Source: CAVTPD01 sp963736575 (GTDB taxonomy: Bacteria > Bacteroidota > Bacteroidia > Cytophagales > JAAEPT01). From it: a DNA stretch of 64,000 nt. Made by a program: the position numbers and the translations under genes. Of this stretch, positions 17,364-27,517 are shown piece after piece (within the stretch, counting starts at the first letter, position 1; the number at the start of each line of letters is the position of its first letter). The stretch lies in NCBI GenBank assembly GCA_963736575.1, contig CAVTPD010000001.1, forward strand, positions 1,860,001-1,924,000, read 5' to 3'. The notes beneath the pieces were generated by a model. It saw nothing but the letters and a program-made list of their open reading frames with translations, was not told where the DNA came from and ran no database searches.

Positions 17364-18140
17364 TTGGAAAAAATAAAGTTACACTTCAAAAAGCACTTCA
17401 ACAGCATAATTTGGAAACAATGTTTGGATGCTAACAGCCAACAATTGGCGCTGGAATTAAGAGACGGTTTACATAAATCCGTTGCGGTTTCGGTTATTGA
17501 TATTCCCGCTAAAGAAGAAATTTACCAGTTTGAAATTGAAGAAGACGCCTGGCTGTATTCTGTATGGGGGATTTCTAAGGGAAAAATTCTTCTTCAGAAA
17601 TTAATTAAAGAGGATTCTCCCGAAATTGAAGGCGTGATGGTTTACGATACCCAAACCGAAACGTTTTTATGGGAAATGCCTGATGTTAGTTTTCTTTCTG
17701 TTCAGGATGATATAATTGTAATTCAGGATGTAAAAGATGCCAACAACACCTTTCCTATTTCTCTTTCGGAAGGAAAAGTTTTAGAGGGTATTCAAGCTGA
17801 AATTTATAAAGACCCAATTTCTAGAGCTTCATTTTATTATGAAAAGGAGGAACATTTTTCCACAGTATCGGCTTATATCCAACAAAAATACCACAGAACA
17901 CCTGTTTCTATGATAGAGTACTTAGAAAGCACAGGTGTGGTGATTATTTCTTATTATATTTACCTTGAAAAAAAGTTACTGAACCTGCTTTTGGTCATTA
18001 ATGAAGAAGGCGAAGAACTGCTTCACCATGTTATTGAACCGGAAGCCAAAGGTGTTGGTTTTGAAACGTTTTACGTTTACAACCACCAGCTTTTTTACAT
18101 TGAAAACAAAACCGATTTAACGATACTTAATTTAAGTTGA
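17364..18140 (+). CDS. DUF4905-like hypothetical protein
   Basis: 258 residues from a TTG start; no in-frame ATG is nearby. The fold looks like a beta-propeller fragment: repeated strands such as EDAWLYSVWGISKGKILLQ and GVMVYDTQTETFLWE, with FNSIIWKQ near the start. This matches my memory of DUF4905, a Bacteroidota-only family of unknown function. No signal peptide is seen. The stop overlaps the next start (TGATG at 18138-18142), so it is translationally coupled to the LysM gene, which hints at an envelope-related role. Confidence 0.7.
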   Translation: MEKIKLHFKKHFNSIIWKQCLDANSQQLALELRDGLHKSVAVSVIDIPAKEEIYQFEIEEDAWLYSVWGISKGKILLQKLIKEDSPEIEGVMVYDTQTETFLWEMPDVSFLSVQDDIIVIQDVKDANNTFPISLSEGKVLEGIQAEIYKDPISRASFYYEKEEHFSTVSAYIQQKYHRTPVSMIEYLESTGVVIISYYIYLEKKLLNLLLVINEEGEELLHHVIEPEAKGVGFETFYVYNHQLFYIENKTDLTILNLS

Positions 18141-19348
18141 TGAATAGAATATTAATGCTTTTAGGACTGAATTTCATTTTTTGTGCTGCTTTTGCTTCCA
18201 TGCCTATGGATTCGGTAGGGACTACAACCAAAAACGGTAAAACATACGTTCAGCATAAAGTTGAAAAAGGCGAAACGCTTTATGCTTTAAGCCGAAAATA
18301 CAATCAGCCAGTTGATGACATTAAAGCCAGCAACGGCAATTCTACTGCTTTAAGCGTAGGTGAAATTGTTTTAATTCCTTCTAAAGCGGTCGCAAAAACT
18401 ACATTAAGTTCTACTTCCCAAAAAACACATCTTGTAAAAAAAGGTGAAACTTTATACAGCATTTCCAGAGAAACAGGTGTAAGCGTTACTGATATTAAGA
18501 AATTCAACAGCATGAAAGACAATGAGCTTTCTGTTGGTGAAACTTTACAATTAACGGGCATCTCTACTACTACCGCCACTCCTACTCCTGCTAAAACCTC
18601 GTCTTCGGCTAAAACACATGTTGTAAAAAAAGGCGAAACGTTGTACAGTATTTCCAGAGAAACAGATGTAAGTGTAAGCGACATTAAGAAATTCAACAAC
18701 ATGAAAGACAATGAGATTTCTGTTGGTCAAGAATTGGCACTAACATCTTCTGGTGTTGCAGCTATACCAGTTAAACCCGAAATAAAAGAAACCCCAAAAA
18801 CAACTACCACCTCCTCATCTGCTTCAGCACAAAAACACACCGTAAAAAAAGGCGAAACGTTGTTTAGTGTATCTCAGAAATACAGTGTACAAGTAAACGA
18901 TTTAATTAAAGCGAACAACCTTACTTCTAGCAGTTTAAATGAAGGGCAGGTTTTGTTAATACCTGCGGAAGGAATATCAAAAGTAGACCCTGAAAAGATT
19001 GAAAAGAAAGAAGTACCCGCTTATAAAACAGTAGACAAACCTACAAAAACTGCAGAAGCCGATTATTTTTCTAAAAAGCGTTACGAACGTATTTCGGAAG
19101 AAGGAGCTGCTAATTCTTGGAATGGTGGTAGTTTAGAAAGTAAATATTCTTACTGTTTACACAAAACAGCACCTATTGGTACAGTGATTAAAATCACCAA
19201 CAAAAAGAACGAACGTTTTGTATACGCCCGTGTAATTGGTAACGATGTACAAGGCGCTAACCTAATTACGGTTAACAAAACTGTACAGAACCGTTTAGAA
19301 ATTAAAAACGATGAAGTATTTAACGTAACTATTTCTTACGTTAAATAG
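18140..19348 (+). CDS. Secreted protein with four LysM repeats and a DPBB-like C-terminus
   Basis: About 402 residues from ATG 18140 (a TTG just before it is less likely). After a signal peptide come four LysM domains, each with a core like VKKGETLYSISRETGVSVTDIKKF or VEKGETLYALSRKY, at roughly residues 35, 95, 155 and 225, joined by Ser/Thr/Ala linkers. The middle two are nearly identical at DNA level, showing recent duplication. The last 90 residues resemble an RlpA-type double-psi beta-barrel (GTVIKITNKKNERFVYARVIGND). It likely binds or trims peptidoglycan. Confidence 0.85.
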   Translation: MNRILMLLGLNFIFCAAFASMPMDSVGTTTKNGKTYVQHKVEKGETLYALSRKYNQPVDDIKASNGNSTALSVGEIVLIPSKAVAKTTLSSTSQKTHLVKKGETLYSISRETGVSVTDIKKFNSMKDNELSVGETLQLTGISTTTATPTPAKTSSSAKTHVVKKGETLYSISRETDVSVSDIKKFNNMKDNEISVGQELALTSSGVAAIPVKPEIKETPKTTTTSSSASAQKHTVKKGETLFSVSQKYSVQVNDLIKANNLTSSSLNEGQVLLIPAEGISKVDPEKIEKKEVPAYKTVDKPTKTAEADYFSKKRYERISEEGAANSWNGGSLESKYSYCLHKTAPIGTVIKITNKKNERFVYARVIGNDVQGANLITVNKTVQNRLEIKNDEVFNVTISYVK

Positions 19349-19357
19349 TCTTTATAG

Positions 19358-20125
19358 ATGATTTCTAAACGAACGATAGATCTTCTGCTCACTAAAGCGG
19401 AAGAATACAATCAGCTGGGGTTTGTTGAACATGACCCTATTTCAATACCCCATTCTTATACCAAGAAACAAGATATCGAAATCACCGCATTTTGGTCGGC
19501 CGTATTAAGTTGGGGCTTGCGTAAAACCATTATTAAAAAGTGTACAGAACTTTTTGAATTGATGGACAATGCACCGCATGATTTCATAATGAATCACCAA
19601 GAGACCGATCTAAAACGTTTTCTGGAATTCAAACACCGCACCTTTAATGCTACAGACACCCTGTTTTTCATCAGTCGTTTAAAAGGTTTTTATACTGAAT
19701 CCGATACTTTGGAAACCGCCTTTTTAATGGAAAACGGTAAAAATCATTCCGGTAAAGAATCCTTATCACTATTTCATAATCGTTTTTTTGATTTTGACTT
19801 TGCGCCAGAAAGAACCCGAAAACATATTGCCACCCCTACCCGAAAGTCGGCCTGTAAACGTTTAAATATGTTTTTACGTTGGATGGTTCGTAAAGATGAA
19901 AAAGGGGTAGATTTTGGTATATGGAATACCATTAATCCTTCCCAACTTTATTGCCCACTAGATGTACATGTAGAACGAGTGGCTCGCAAACTTCAGCTTT
20001 TGGAAAGAAAACAAAGCGATTGGCAAGCAGTAGAAGAATTAACAGAAAATCTTAAACTTATAAATGAAAATGATCCCGTAATGCTAGATTTTGCCTTGTT
20101 TGGTTTGGGTTTAGAGGGTTACTAA
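19358..20125 (+). CDS. TIGR02757 family protein (DUF2400)
   Basis: 255 residues. The sequence carries family landmarks: an early DPISIPHSYTKKQDIEI segment, FWSAVLSWGLRKTIIKK, then the charged NMFLRWMVRKDEKGVDFGIW and PLDVHVERVARKL. The last resembles the DNA-glycosylase-like helix-hairpin-helix fold reported for this family. No biochemical role is established to my knowledge. It starts 9 bases after the LysM gene, so it belongs to the same transcript. Confidence 0.85.
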   Translation: MISKRTIDLLLTKAEEYNQLGFVEHDPISIPHSYTKKQDIEITAFWSAVLSWGLRKTIIKKCTELFELMDNAPHDFIMNHQETDLKRFLEFKHRTFNATDTLFFISRLKGFYTESDTLETAFLMENGKNHSGKESLSLFHNRFFDFDFAPERTRKHIATPTRKSACKRLNMFLRWMVRKDEKGVDFGIWNTINPSQLYCPLDVHVERVARKLQLLERKQSDWQAVEELTENLKLINENDPVMLDFALFGLGLEGY

Positions 20126-20195
20126 GTAGTTTTGATTTTGTAGTTGAATGCAGCTATAAGAAGAATTTTTAAATTTGATCACCATAATTTGAGAG

Positions 20196-21605
20196 ATGAA
20201 AAACAATAAAAACAACAATTATCTTGTCCTTATAACAATTATAGCCTCTTTAGCAGGCCTTTTGTTTGGTTACGATACAGGTGTAATCGGTGGTTCACAG
20301 TTGTATTTTACAGAGCATTTTGGTTTTACAAAAGCCGAACAAGGTTGGGCAGTAAGTTCCGCATTATTAGGTTGTTTAGGCGGGTCTTTAATGGCGGGGT
20401 ATTTCGCTTCTAAATTAGGACGTAAGGTGTCTTTAATCCTTTCAGCCTCTCTTTTTATTGTATCTGCCTATGGTTCTGGTATTCCTGAATCATTAATAGA
20501 ATTAACGGTATTTAGAATTATTGGTGGTTTAGGTGTTGGTATTGCCTCAATGGTAGCGCCAATGTACATTGCGGAATTGGCTCCGGCCGAAGACCGAGGA
20601 CGTTTAGTTTCCTATTATCAATTAGCCGTAGTCATTGGTTTCTTTATAGTATTCTTAGCCACGTATTTTATTGGCGGCGGTGACGTTAGCAAACTAAATG
20701 CAGAACAAATTCAAAAATTACACGACTACAACGTTCACCAAGGTTGGCGGGTAATGTTCTGGTCAGAGTTATTTCCAGCTTCTGTATTCTTATTGTTTTT
20801 ATTCTTTGTACCTAGAAGTCCAAGATGGTTGGTGATGAAAGGCAAAGACAATGAAGCTTTAGATACACTGATTAAAATTAATGGTTACGATAGAGCCAAG
20901 GAAGTTTTAAAAGAAATTGAAGACTCTATTGATGAAGACAAAAAACACAGTACAACTTCTGTTTTCGGACATGGGCTTGGTTTGGTACTTTTTATTGGTA
21001 TCATGCTTTCTGTGTTTCAGCAAATAACAGGTATTAATGCCATTTTGTATTATGGTGCCGAAATATTTAGCAATGCGCTGGGTTACGGACCCGAAGATGC
21101 TTTAAAACAACAAATACTATTGGGTGGCGTAAACCTAATTTTCACGTTTGTAGCTATTTTCACAGTTGACAAATGGGGTAGAAAACCTTTATTAATTACC
21201 GGTACCTTTGGTATGGCTTTCGGTATTCTTTTATTGGGAACTTTGATTTATACCAACCAATTAGGGATTTTTGCTTTATTAGGTTTATTAATCTTTATCG
21301 CTTCTTTTGCTATGTCTATGGGCCCAATTGTTTGGGTTATGTTGGCAGAAATATTCCCAAATCGTGTACGTAACTTATACATGTCCTTGGCTGTTGGTAT
21401 CCAATGGTTTGCCAATATGTTGGTTTCTTTCCTCTTCCCTATTGTGGTAGGCAGTGAGGTAAATGCCACTTCGTTTAACGGTGCTCTTCCTTACTTTATC
21501 TTTGGTGGATTATGTATTGTTACCATCTTTTTTGTTCTGAAATTAATACCAGAAACTAAAGGAAAAACTTTAGAAGAGATGGAAAAAGTCTTTAAGAAAA
21601 ACTAA
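20196..21605 (+). CDS. Sugar-porter family MFS transporter
   Basis: A 469-residue, twelve-helix major facilitator of the XylE/GLUT type. Signatures: LFGYDTGVIGG in the first helix, GRK after helix 2 (SKLGRKVSL), R-x-G-G-L-G-V-G in helix 4, PESPR-like PRSPRWLVMKG after helix 6, QQITGINAILYYG in helix 7 and PETKGKTLEEME at the end. Substrate is probably a monosaccharide imported with H+ or Na+. A TAAATTTG box at 20170-20177 precedes the ATG, but without a well-spaced -33 TTG. Confidence 0.93.
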   Translation: MKNNKNNNYLVLITIIASLAGLLFGYDTGVIGGSQLYFTEHFGFTKAEQGWAVSSALLGCLGGSLMAGYFASKLGRKVSLILSASLFIVSAYGSGIPESLIELTVFRIIGGLGVGIASMVAPMYIAELAPAEDRGRLVSYYQLAVVIGFFIVFLATYFIGGGDVSKLNAEQIQKLHDYNVHQGWRVMFWSELFPASVFLLFLFFVPRSPRWLVMKGKDNEALDTLIKINGYDRAKEVLKEIEDSIDEDKKHSTTSVFGHGLGLVLFIGIMLSVFQQITGINAILYYGAEIFSNALGYGPEDALKQQILLGGVNLIFTFVAIFTVDKWGRKPLLITGTFGMAFGILLLGTLIYTNQLGIFALLGLLIFIASFAMSMGPIVWVMLAEIFPNRVRNLYMSLAVGIQWFANMLVSFLFPIVVGSEVNATSFNGALPYFIFGGLCIVTIFFVLKLIPETKGKTLEEMEKVFKKN

Positions 21606-21631
21606 TTTTTAAAAATGTGGGTTAATGGTAG

Positions 21632-22777
21632 ATGGCACTACTATTAACCTACCTTTTAATTGCAATTTTTGTATCGTTTCTATGCTCTATACTAGAAGCA
21701 GTTTTACTCTCCGTTACACCATCTTACATTGAATCCTTAAAAGCTAAAGGCAAGGAATTACTCAGTGAAAAGCTTAAAACCCTTAAAAGCGATATTGATA
21801 AACCCTTAGCGGCCATTTTATCTTTTAATACTATTGCACATACGGTTGGTGCTGCCGGTGTTGGTGCCCAAGCCTCTATAATTTTTGGCGAAGAGTATTT
21901 AGGATGGGTTTCTGCGGTACTTACACTATTAATCTTAGTTTTTTCCGAAATTATACCCAAAACTATTGGCGCTACTTATTGGCGGGCATTATGTGGTTTT
22001 TCCGTTAACATTTTGCGTATACTAATTATTCTAATGTACCCATTGGTTATGCTTTCTATGTTAATCACCAAATTGATTTCGGGTGATGAGAAACAAAACT
22101 CTATAAGTCGTGAAGAAGTTTCTGCCATGGCCGATATTGGAGAAAAGGAAGGAATTTTTCATAAGACTGAATCTAAAATGTTAAAGAACATGATTCGCTT
22201 TAGAAATATTAAAGCGGAAGACATTATGACGCCCCGAACGGTTATTATTATGGTACAGGAAGACCAAACCATTAATCAGCTTTTTGACAACCCCGATTTT
22301 AGCAAGTTTTCTAGAATACCTATTTTTAAAGCCAACCGAGACGATATTACGGGTTATGTACACAAAAATGATGTGCTTACCTGCTTAGCCAAAGATGAAC
22401 ACGAAAAACCCCTTTCAGAAATTAAGAGGGAGATTATTATGATCTCCAAAGAAGCGAAATTGCCCGAATTATTAGATTTATTGTTGGTTAATAAAGAACA
22501 CATTGCTTTGGCTACCGACCGCTACGGCGGCGTTTCTGGTATGTTAACCATGGAAGACGTTATGGAAACCATACTAGGGCAAGAAATCATGGATGAATAC
22601 GACAATATTGAAGATATGCAGCTCTACGCTAGAAAAAGATGGCGAAAACGTGCTTCCGAATTAGGAATTATTCGCGAAGAAGAAAAAGAGGATGCCAAAA
22701 ATACAGACGCTGAAAACGTCATTCGGTATGGAATCACCGGAGGGCAATTGCCCTCCGATGATGAAAACATATCTTAA
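21632..22777 (+). CDS. CNNM/hemolysin-C-type protein with CBS domains
   Basis: 381 residues. Residues 1-140 form a DUF21/CNNM membrane domain with about four helices (LLTYLLIAIFVSFLCSILEA, SEIIPKTIGATYW). A CBS pair follows with the classic MTPRTVIIMV and TDRYGGVSGMLTMEDVMETILG, then a charged tail lacking a clear CorC-HlyC domain. The family is linked to Mg2+/Co2+ transport or efflux. It follows the sugar transporter by 26 bases and may share its transcript. Confidence 0.88.
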   Translation: MALLLTYLLIAIFVSFLCSILEAVLLSVTPSYIESLKAKGKELLSEKLKTLKSDIDKPLAAILSFNTIAHTVGAAGVGAQASIIFGEEYLGWVSAVLTLLILVFSEIIPKTIGATYWRALCGFSVNILRILIILMYPLVMLSMLITKLISGDEKQNSISREEVSAMADIGEKEGIFHKTESKMLKNMIRFRNIKAEDIMTPRTVIIMVQEDQTINQLFDNPDFSKFSRIPIFKANRDDITGYVHKNDVLTCLAKDEHEKPLSEIKREIIMISKEAKLPELLDLLLVNKEHIALATDRYGGVSGMLTMEDVMETILGQEIMDEYDNIEDMQLYARKRWRKRASELGIIREEEKEDAKNTDAENVIRYGITGGQLPSDDENIS

Positions 22778-22795
22778 AGGAATATTACCGAATTA

Positions 22796-24379
22796 CTAAA
22801 AAGGAGGTGCATCAAATTCATCTGCACCAGAATTTCTTTTATCAAAGTCGTCCGTTTTATTCATTTTACTTCCGAAAGTCATCGTTGGTGAATCGTCACT
22901 AGGACTTTCAAAATTATTAGCTGCACTTGGAAAAGTACTAAAACCACCTCCGCCGCCGCCTGGTGACGAATCTAAATCACAGAATTTAGTAAACTGACCA
23001 ATAAAGCGTAATTGAACATCTTCTACAGAACCGTGTCTGTTTTTGGCAATAATTACTTCCCCAACACCTAAAGTTGAATTTCCTTCTTCGTCTTGGGTAA
23101 TACCATAATATTCCGGACGGTATAAAAACATTACCTGATCGGCATCTTGCTCAATAGAACCCGATTCCCTCAAATCGGAAAGCATTGGTCGTTTATCACC
23201 GCCCCTTGTTTCTACGGCACGACTTAATTGCGAAAGCGCAATTACCGGTACATTTAATTCCTTGGCAATATTCTTTAAAGCCCGTGAAATGGATGCGATT
23301 TCTTGTTCACGATTACCCGCTTTTTTAGCACTACTGTCACCACTCATTAACTGAAGATAGTCAATCACTATCATCTGAATATCGTGTTGTTGTTTAAGTC
23401 GTCTACATTTTGCTCTTAATTCCAGAATAGAAAGACCTGGTGTGTCATCAATAAAAATCCCAGCATCCGTCAAATTAGCTATTCTGTGGTGTAGTTGCGC
23501 CCATTCGTGCTCTTCCAAGTTGCCTTTACGCAACTTATCACTTTCAATTTCCGCTTCGGAAGAAATTAAACGATTGACCAACTGTACCGAGGACATCTCT
23601 AGTGAGAAAATAGCACAAGGTTTATTGAACTGAACGGCTGCATTTCTAATACAAGACAATACAAAAGCCGTTTTACCCATTGCCGGACGGGCTGCAATAA
23701 TAATTAAATCGGAGTGTTGCCAACCGTTGGTTACCCGGTCTAAAGCCGTTAAACCCGATGGAACCCCCGTTAAGCCACTGCCTTGCTCCTTTTTAAGTTC
23801 TAATGCTTTTACCGCATCACGCATAACGTCGTGAATGCTAGAGAAACTTTTTCTAATGTTCGATTCTGAAACTTGGAACAAAGCCGATTCTGTTTTATCC
23901 AACAGCTCAAATACATCAGTAGTATCTTCGTAAGCCATGTTCTGTATATCGGTAGAAACCGCTATCAGTTCACGTTTAATGGCCATTTCGGCAACCACAC
24001 GGGCATGGTATTCAATATTGGAAGCTGAGTTAACTTTTGAGGTTAACTCGGTAATGTAAAAAGCACCACCCGCGGCTTCTAATTCTCCGGTAATTCTTAG
24101 TTGGTTAGAGACCGTTAAAAGGTCTACAGGTTCAGATTTTTCGAAGAGTGTTTTAATAGCACTGTAAACCAACTGATTACGATGTGTGTAAAAACTACTA
24201 GGCTGTAAAATATCTATAACTTCCGTTAATGCGTCTTTTTCTAGCATTAACGCCCCCAAAACCGCTTCTTCTAACTCAACGGCTTGTGGTGGTATTTTAC
24301 CTAAACCTTTCACTAAATCAGCCGCCTGGGACCCTTTTGGCCTGCTGTAATTTTGTGCTGTTTTTTTCTTCGAATCCAT
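22796..24379 (-). CDS. dnaB: Replicative DNA helicase DnaB
   Basis: Hexameric fork helicase, 527 residues. N-terminal domain begins PPQAVELEEAVLGALMLEKDA; the RecA-like C-terminal domain carries Walker A ARPAMGKTAF, Walker B IVIDYLQLM, DnaB motif SLEMSS, and RESGSIEQDADQVMFLYRPEYY. A Gly-rich linker and acidic tail (GGGGGGFSTF onward) extend the C-terminus beyond the core. A TAAATTTG box lies 5 bases upstream of the ATG (24391-24384, minus strand). It converges with the CNNM gene, ending 19 bases from it. Confidence 0.97.
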   Translation of the reverse strand: MDSKKKTAQNYSRPKGSQAADLVKGLGKIPPQAVELEEAVLGALMLEKDALTEVIDILQPSSFYTHRNQLVYSAIKTLFEKSEPVDLLTVSNQLRITGELEAAGGAFYITELTSKVNSASNIEYHARVVAEMAIKRELIAVSTDIQNMAYEDTTDVFELLDKTESALFQVSESNIRKSFSSIHDVMRDAVKALELKKEQGSGLTGVPSGLTALDRVTNGWQHSDLIIIAARPAMGKTAFVLSCIRNAAVQFNKPCAIFSLEMSSVQLVNRLISSEAEIESDKLRKGNLEEHEWAQLHHRIANLTDAGIFIDDTPGLSILELRAKCRRLKQQHDIQMIVIDYLQLMSGDSSAKKAGNREQEIASISRALKNIAKELNVPVIALSQLSRAVETRGGDKRPMLSDLRESGSIEQDADQVMFLYRPEYYGITQDEEGNSTLGVGEVIIAKNRHGSVEDVQLRFIGQFTKFCDLDSSPGGGGGGFSTFPSAANNFESPSDDSPTMTFGSKMNKTDDFDKRNSGADEFDAPPF

Positions 24380-24540
24380 ACATCAAATTTAAGCAATTTT
24401 AGCTTGCGTGTCTTTATTGTTTTTCAACTACGCTCTGTGGATAATAAATTATTAAGACTTGCTTGACAATTGATTAATACATCAACAAGCTACATTTAGT
24501 AAAAACCTTTTTTTATTACTGCCGAAATACCGCATTTCAA

Positions 24541-24570
24541 TTGGCTAACACGCTAAAAATTTTAATTTTG
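24541..24570 (+). promoter_or_regulatory. Promoter of the E2 gene
   Basis: TTG at 24541-24543, a 19-base spacer and TAATTTTG at 24563-24570 match the Bacteroidota -33/-7 pattern. The -7 box ends 25 bases before the ATG. Confidence 0.7.
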
Positions 24571-24595
24571 TAACTATTCATCTTAGTAGAATTGC

Positions 24596-25986
24596 ATGGG
24601 AGTAGTTGAAATGGTTATGCCTCAAATGGGCGAAAGCGTTATGGAAGGTACCATACTTAAGTGGTACAAGAATCCAGGTGACGAAATTGAGGAGGATGAT
24701 TCATTATTAGAAGTAGCTACTGATAAGGTAGATACGGATATTCCTTCGGCTTATTCGGGAAAAATAATTGAAGTATATGCCCAAGAAGGCGATGTAATAC
24801 AAATAGGGAAACCCATTTGTAAAATTGAAATCGCGTCGGATTCAAGCACTACTTCTACGCCAGAACCTGAAGCTCCAGCTGTAGTTGAACAGAAATCAGC
24901 CAGCCCTGCTCCTGTGGCTGCGTCAAATACTGCTACTGAAAAATCAGACTTATTATTAGAAAAAGCCATTCCCGGTCGTTTTTACTCTCCGTTGGTGTTA
25001 AATATTGCCCGCCAAGAACGTATTTCAATGGAAATCTTGGAACGCATTAAAGGCAGCGGCAAAGAAGAAAGAGTAACCAAAAAAGATATTCTGGCTTTTA
25101 TAGACAATAAAGAGGCTCTTCTAGCGCCTAAAGCAGAAGAAAAAACGGTTTCAGCACCTGTAGCTGAAAAACCAGCAGCTCCTTCCCCTTCTGTTTCAGT
25201 AAAAGAAACTAAGAAAGATGCTTCTTCGGAACAAGAAAAAGCATTGGGAGAAACTCAAGCTGTACCACACATTAGTGGTGATTACGAAATTATAGAAATG
25301 GACCGCATGCGTAAGATCATTGCCGATCGTATGCTGGAATCCAGAAGAACTTCTGCGCATGTTACTTCTTTTGTTGAAGCCGATGTTACCAATTTGGTGT
25401 ACTGGAAAAACAGAAAGAAACAGCAGTATATGGATAAAGAAAATGTGGCTTTAACGCTTACTCCGCTTTGTGTGGAAGCGGTTGCTAAAGCCATTAAGGA
25501 TTATCCTAAAATGAATGCTTCCATTTCGGGAGATAAAATTTACCTTAAAAAAGACATTAACATTGGTATTGCAGTTGCTTTACCAAGCGGTAATTTAATT
25601 GTACCGGTTATTAAAAATGCCGACCAATTAAACATGGTGGGATTAACCAAGCGCATTAACGATTTGGTGAAACGTGCCCGCAACAACCAATTAAAACCAG
25701 CCGACTTAGAAGGCGGTACCTTTACGGTTTCGAACATGGGTTCTTTCGGGAATATTATGGGGACTCCTATTTTGGTACAACCTCAAATTGGTATTTTAGC
25801 CTTAGGTGCGGTGGTTAAAAAACCAACTGTAATTGAAACACATACGGTGACACCATTGGTATCCGTCATAAAATGATCCTTTCGCACTCGTACGACCACC
25901 GAGTGGTAGATGGTGCTTTGGGCGGCATGTTTGTGCGAAGAGTAGCCGATTACATGGAGAAATTTGATTTAAATAGGGAACTATGA
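24596..25986 (+). pseudogene. 2-oxoacid dehydrogenase E2 (lipoyl acyltransferase), frameshifted near the 3' end
   Basis: E2 subunit of a 2-oxoacid dehydrogenase complex, probably branched-chain type. An N-terminal lipoyl domain (MPQMGESVMEGTI; lipoyl-Lys in EVATDKVDTDI), an Ala/Pro linker, a peripheral-subunit-binding domain (SPLVLNIARQERISMEIL) and the acyltransferase core are visible. The main frame stops at 25876. The missing C-terminus, with catalytic DHRVVDG and FVRRVADYMEKF, continues in another frame from about 25843 to the TGA at 25984-25986. One base seems to be missing near 25841 (E-T-H-T where E-T-P-Y-G-D would read). Either a real inactivating mutation or a sequence error. Confidence 0.85.
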
Positions 25987-26750
25987 TTTCCAAAAGCATC
26001 AGATTTTTTTTAACAGCAAGTCTGGTGTGGCTGTTGACTTCTTCTTTTACCATGAGCAATAACTCCTTTAAATCCGAACAATTGCAATACCCCAGAGTTC
26101 GGGCGGCGTATGCTGAAAAAGGAGACCTTATAAATACCTTATTGAAGGATAATCAACTTGAAGAAGGAAAATTCAGTTTGTATTTGCGTGCTTTTAAAAG
26201 CGAAGATGTAATTGAAGTTTGGGCTAAAGCCGAAAATGCATCCAAATTCAGTCTTATAAAAACATATGCTGTTTGTGCTAAATCTGGGGTTTTAGGACCA
26301 AAAAGAAAAGAAGGCGACAAACAAGTTCCCGAAGGTTATTACCACATTAACCGATTTAATCCCAGCAGTAAATTTCATCTTTCTTTAGGCATCAATTATC
26401 CCAATGCTTCCGATAAAATTTTAGCAGATCGTAATAAACCGGGCGATCATATTTACATACACGGCAATTGCAAAACCATTGGTTGTTTACCCATAACCGA
26501 TGATAAAATTAAAGAACTGTACTTGCTTTGTTTAGAAGCACGTAATGCGGGTCAGTCGACTATCCCAGTCACTTTTTTTCCGGCGAAGTTGAGTGACGCA
26601 ACTTTTGAAAAGCTAAAAGAAACGTATAAAAACGACAGCGATAAAATCAACGTGTGGACGGATTTAAAAGCCGGCTACGACTATTTTAATATTCACAAAA
26701 CCTTACCTTCACTTGCCCTACAAAAAGACGGCAGGTACCAAGTACTATGA
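25983..26750 (+). CDS. L,D-transpeptidase family protein (YafK-like)
   Basis: 255 residues with an N-terminal signal peptide (IRFFLTASLVWLLTSS). The catalytic YkuD-type motif is IHGNCKTIGCLPI, with His and Cys in the expected HG-x(n)-GC spacing; GPKRKEGDKQVPEGYYHI is typical of the YafK subgroup. It probably cross-links or trims peptidoglycan in the periplasm. Its ATG overlaps the frameshifted E2's intended stop (ATGA at 25983-25986), which supports the idea that the E2 frame originally ran to that stop. Confidence 0.88.
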   Translation: MISKSIRFFLTASLVWLLTSSFTMSNNSFKSEQLQYPRVRAAYAEKGDLINTLLKDNQLEEGKFSLYLRAFKSEDVIEVWAKAENASKFSLIKTYAVCAKSGVLGPKRKEGDKQVPEGYYHINRFNPSSKFHLSLGINYPNASDKILADRNKPGDHIYIHGNCKTIGCLPITDDKIKELYLLCLEARNAGQSTIPVTFFPAKLSDATFEKLKETYKNDSDKINVWTDLKAGYDYFNIHKTLPSLALQKDGRYQVL

Positions 26751-27517
26751 AACGTTTAATTTCTTTCGTTCTTCGGAAAATACCCCGAAAATACATTCAG
26801 GTTTTTATCCATATTATCCCAAAACTTTTTGCCCCGTTTTACGCCGGAAACAAAGTAGAATGCAACGTTTGTGATCATACCTTCCGAAAGTTTTTACCGT
26901 ACGGAAGAGCGGTAAATGCCCGTGAAAACGCCTTATGCCCTAATTGTTTATCTCTTGAAAGACATAGACTTATGTGGATGTTTATGAAGGAACGCACCAA
27001 CTTCTTTACCGACAACATTAAAGTCTTGCATATAGCGCCCGAACTGTGTTTTATCCGCCGGTTTGACGAACTGAAAAACGTAGACTACATTACCGGAGAT
27101 ATTGAATCGCCCATGGCCAAAGTAAAGCTAGACGTACACGCTATTCCGTTTGAGGAAAACACTTTTGACGTGGTAATTTGCAACCATGTTTTAGAACATG
27201 TAGACAACGACATTAAGGCCATGAGCGAACTGCACCGCGTGCTAAAACCAGGCGGTTGGGGTTTAATGCAATCCCCTATTGATCCTAAATTAACTTCCAC
27301 GTATGAAGACCCAAGCATCACCGATCCTTTAGAACGTGAAAAGCATTTTGGTCAGGACGATCACCAACGTATGTTTGGTTTGGATTATGCCGAACGCTTA
27401 CAACACGGTGGTTTTGACGTGGAAGAAGTAGAAATGGCGCAGCAAATGGATCCTGAAAAAGCAGAACGTTTCCGTATCCTGAAAAACGAAACCATTTACT
27501 ACTGCAAAAAGGCCTAA
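26747..27517 (+). CDS. Class I SAM-dependent methyltransferase with zinc-knuckle
   Basis: 256 residues. Two Cys pairs near the N-terminus (CNVC and CPNC, about 39-70) suggest a small zinc site. The Rossmann domain follows: IKVLHIAPE (a variant motif I), DYITGDIE, and the methyltransferase-11 block VVICNHVLEHVDNDIKAMSELHRVLKPGG. The acceptor substrate is unknown; similar genes sit in surface-polysaccharide loci. It overlaps the transpeptidase by 4 bases and the glycosyltransferase by 1 base, so the three are one operon. Confidence 0.85.
   Translation: MKRLISFVLRKIPRKYIQVFIHIIPKLFAPFYAGNKVECNVCDHTFRKFLPYGRAVNARENALCPNCLSLERHRLMWMFMKERTNFFTDNIKVLHIAPELCFIRRFDELKNVDYITGDIESPMAKVKLDVHAIPFEENTFDVVICNHVLEHVDNDIKAMSELHRVLKPGGWGLMQSPIDPKLTSTYEDPSITDPLEREKHFGQDDHQRMFGLDYAERLQHGGFDVEEVEMAQQMDPEKAERFRILKNETIYYCKKA

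Noticed and set aside
18304..18711. 135-residue minus-strand frame in the LysM gene
   Set aside because: It is the shadow of duplicated LysM repeats on the plus strand and shows no independent motif.
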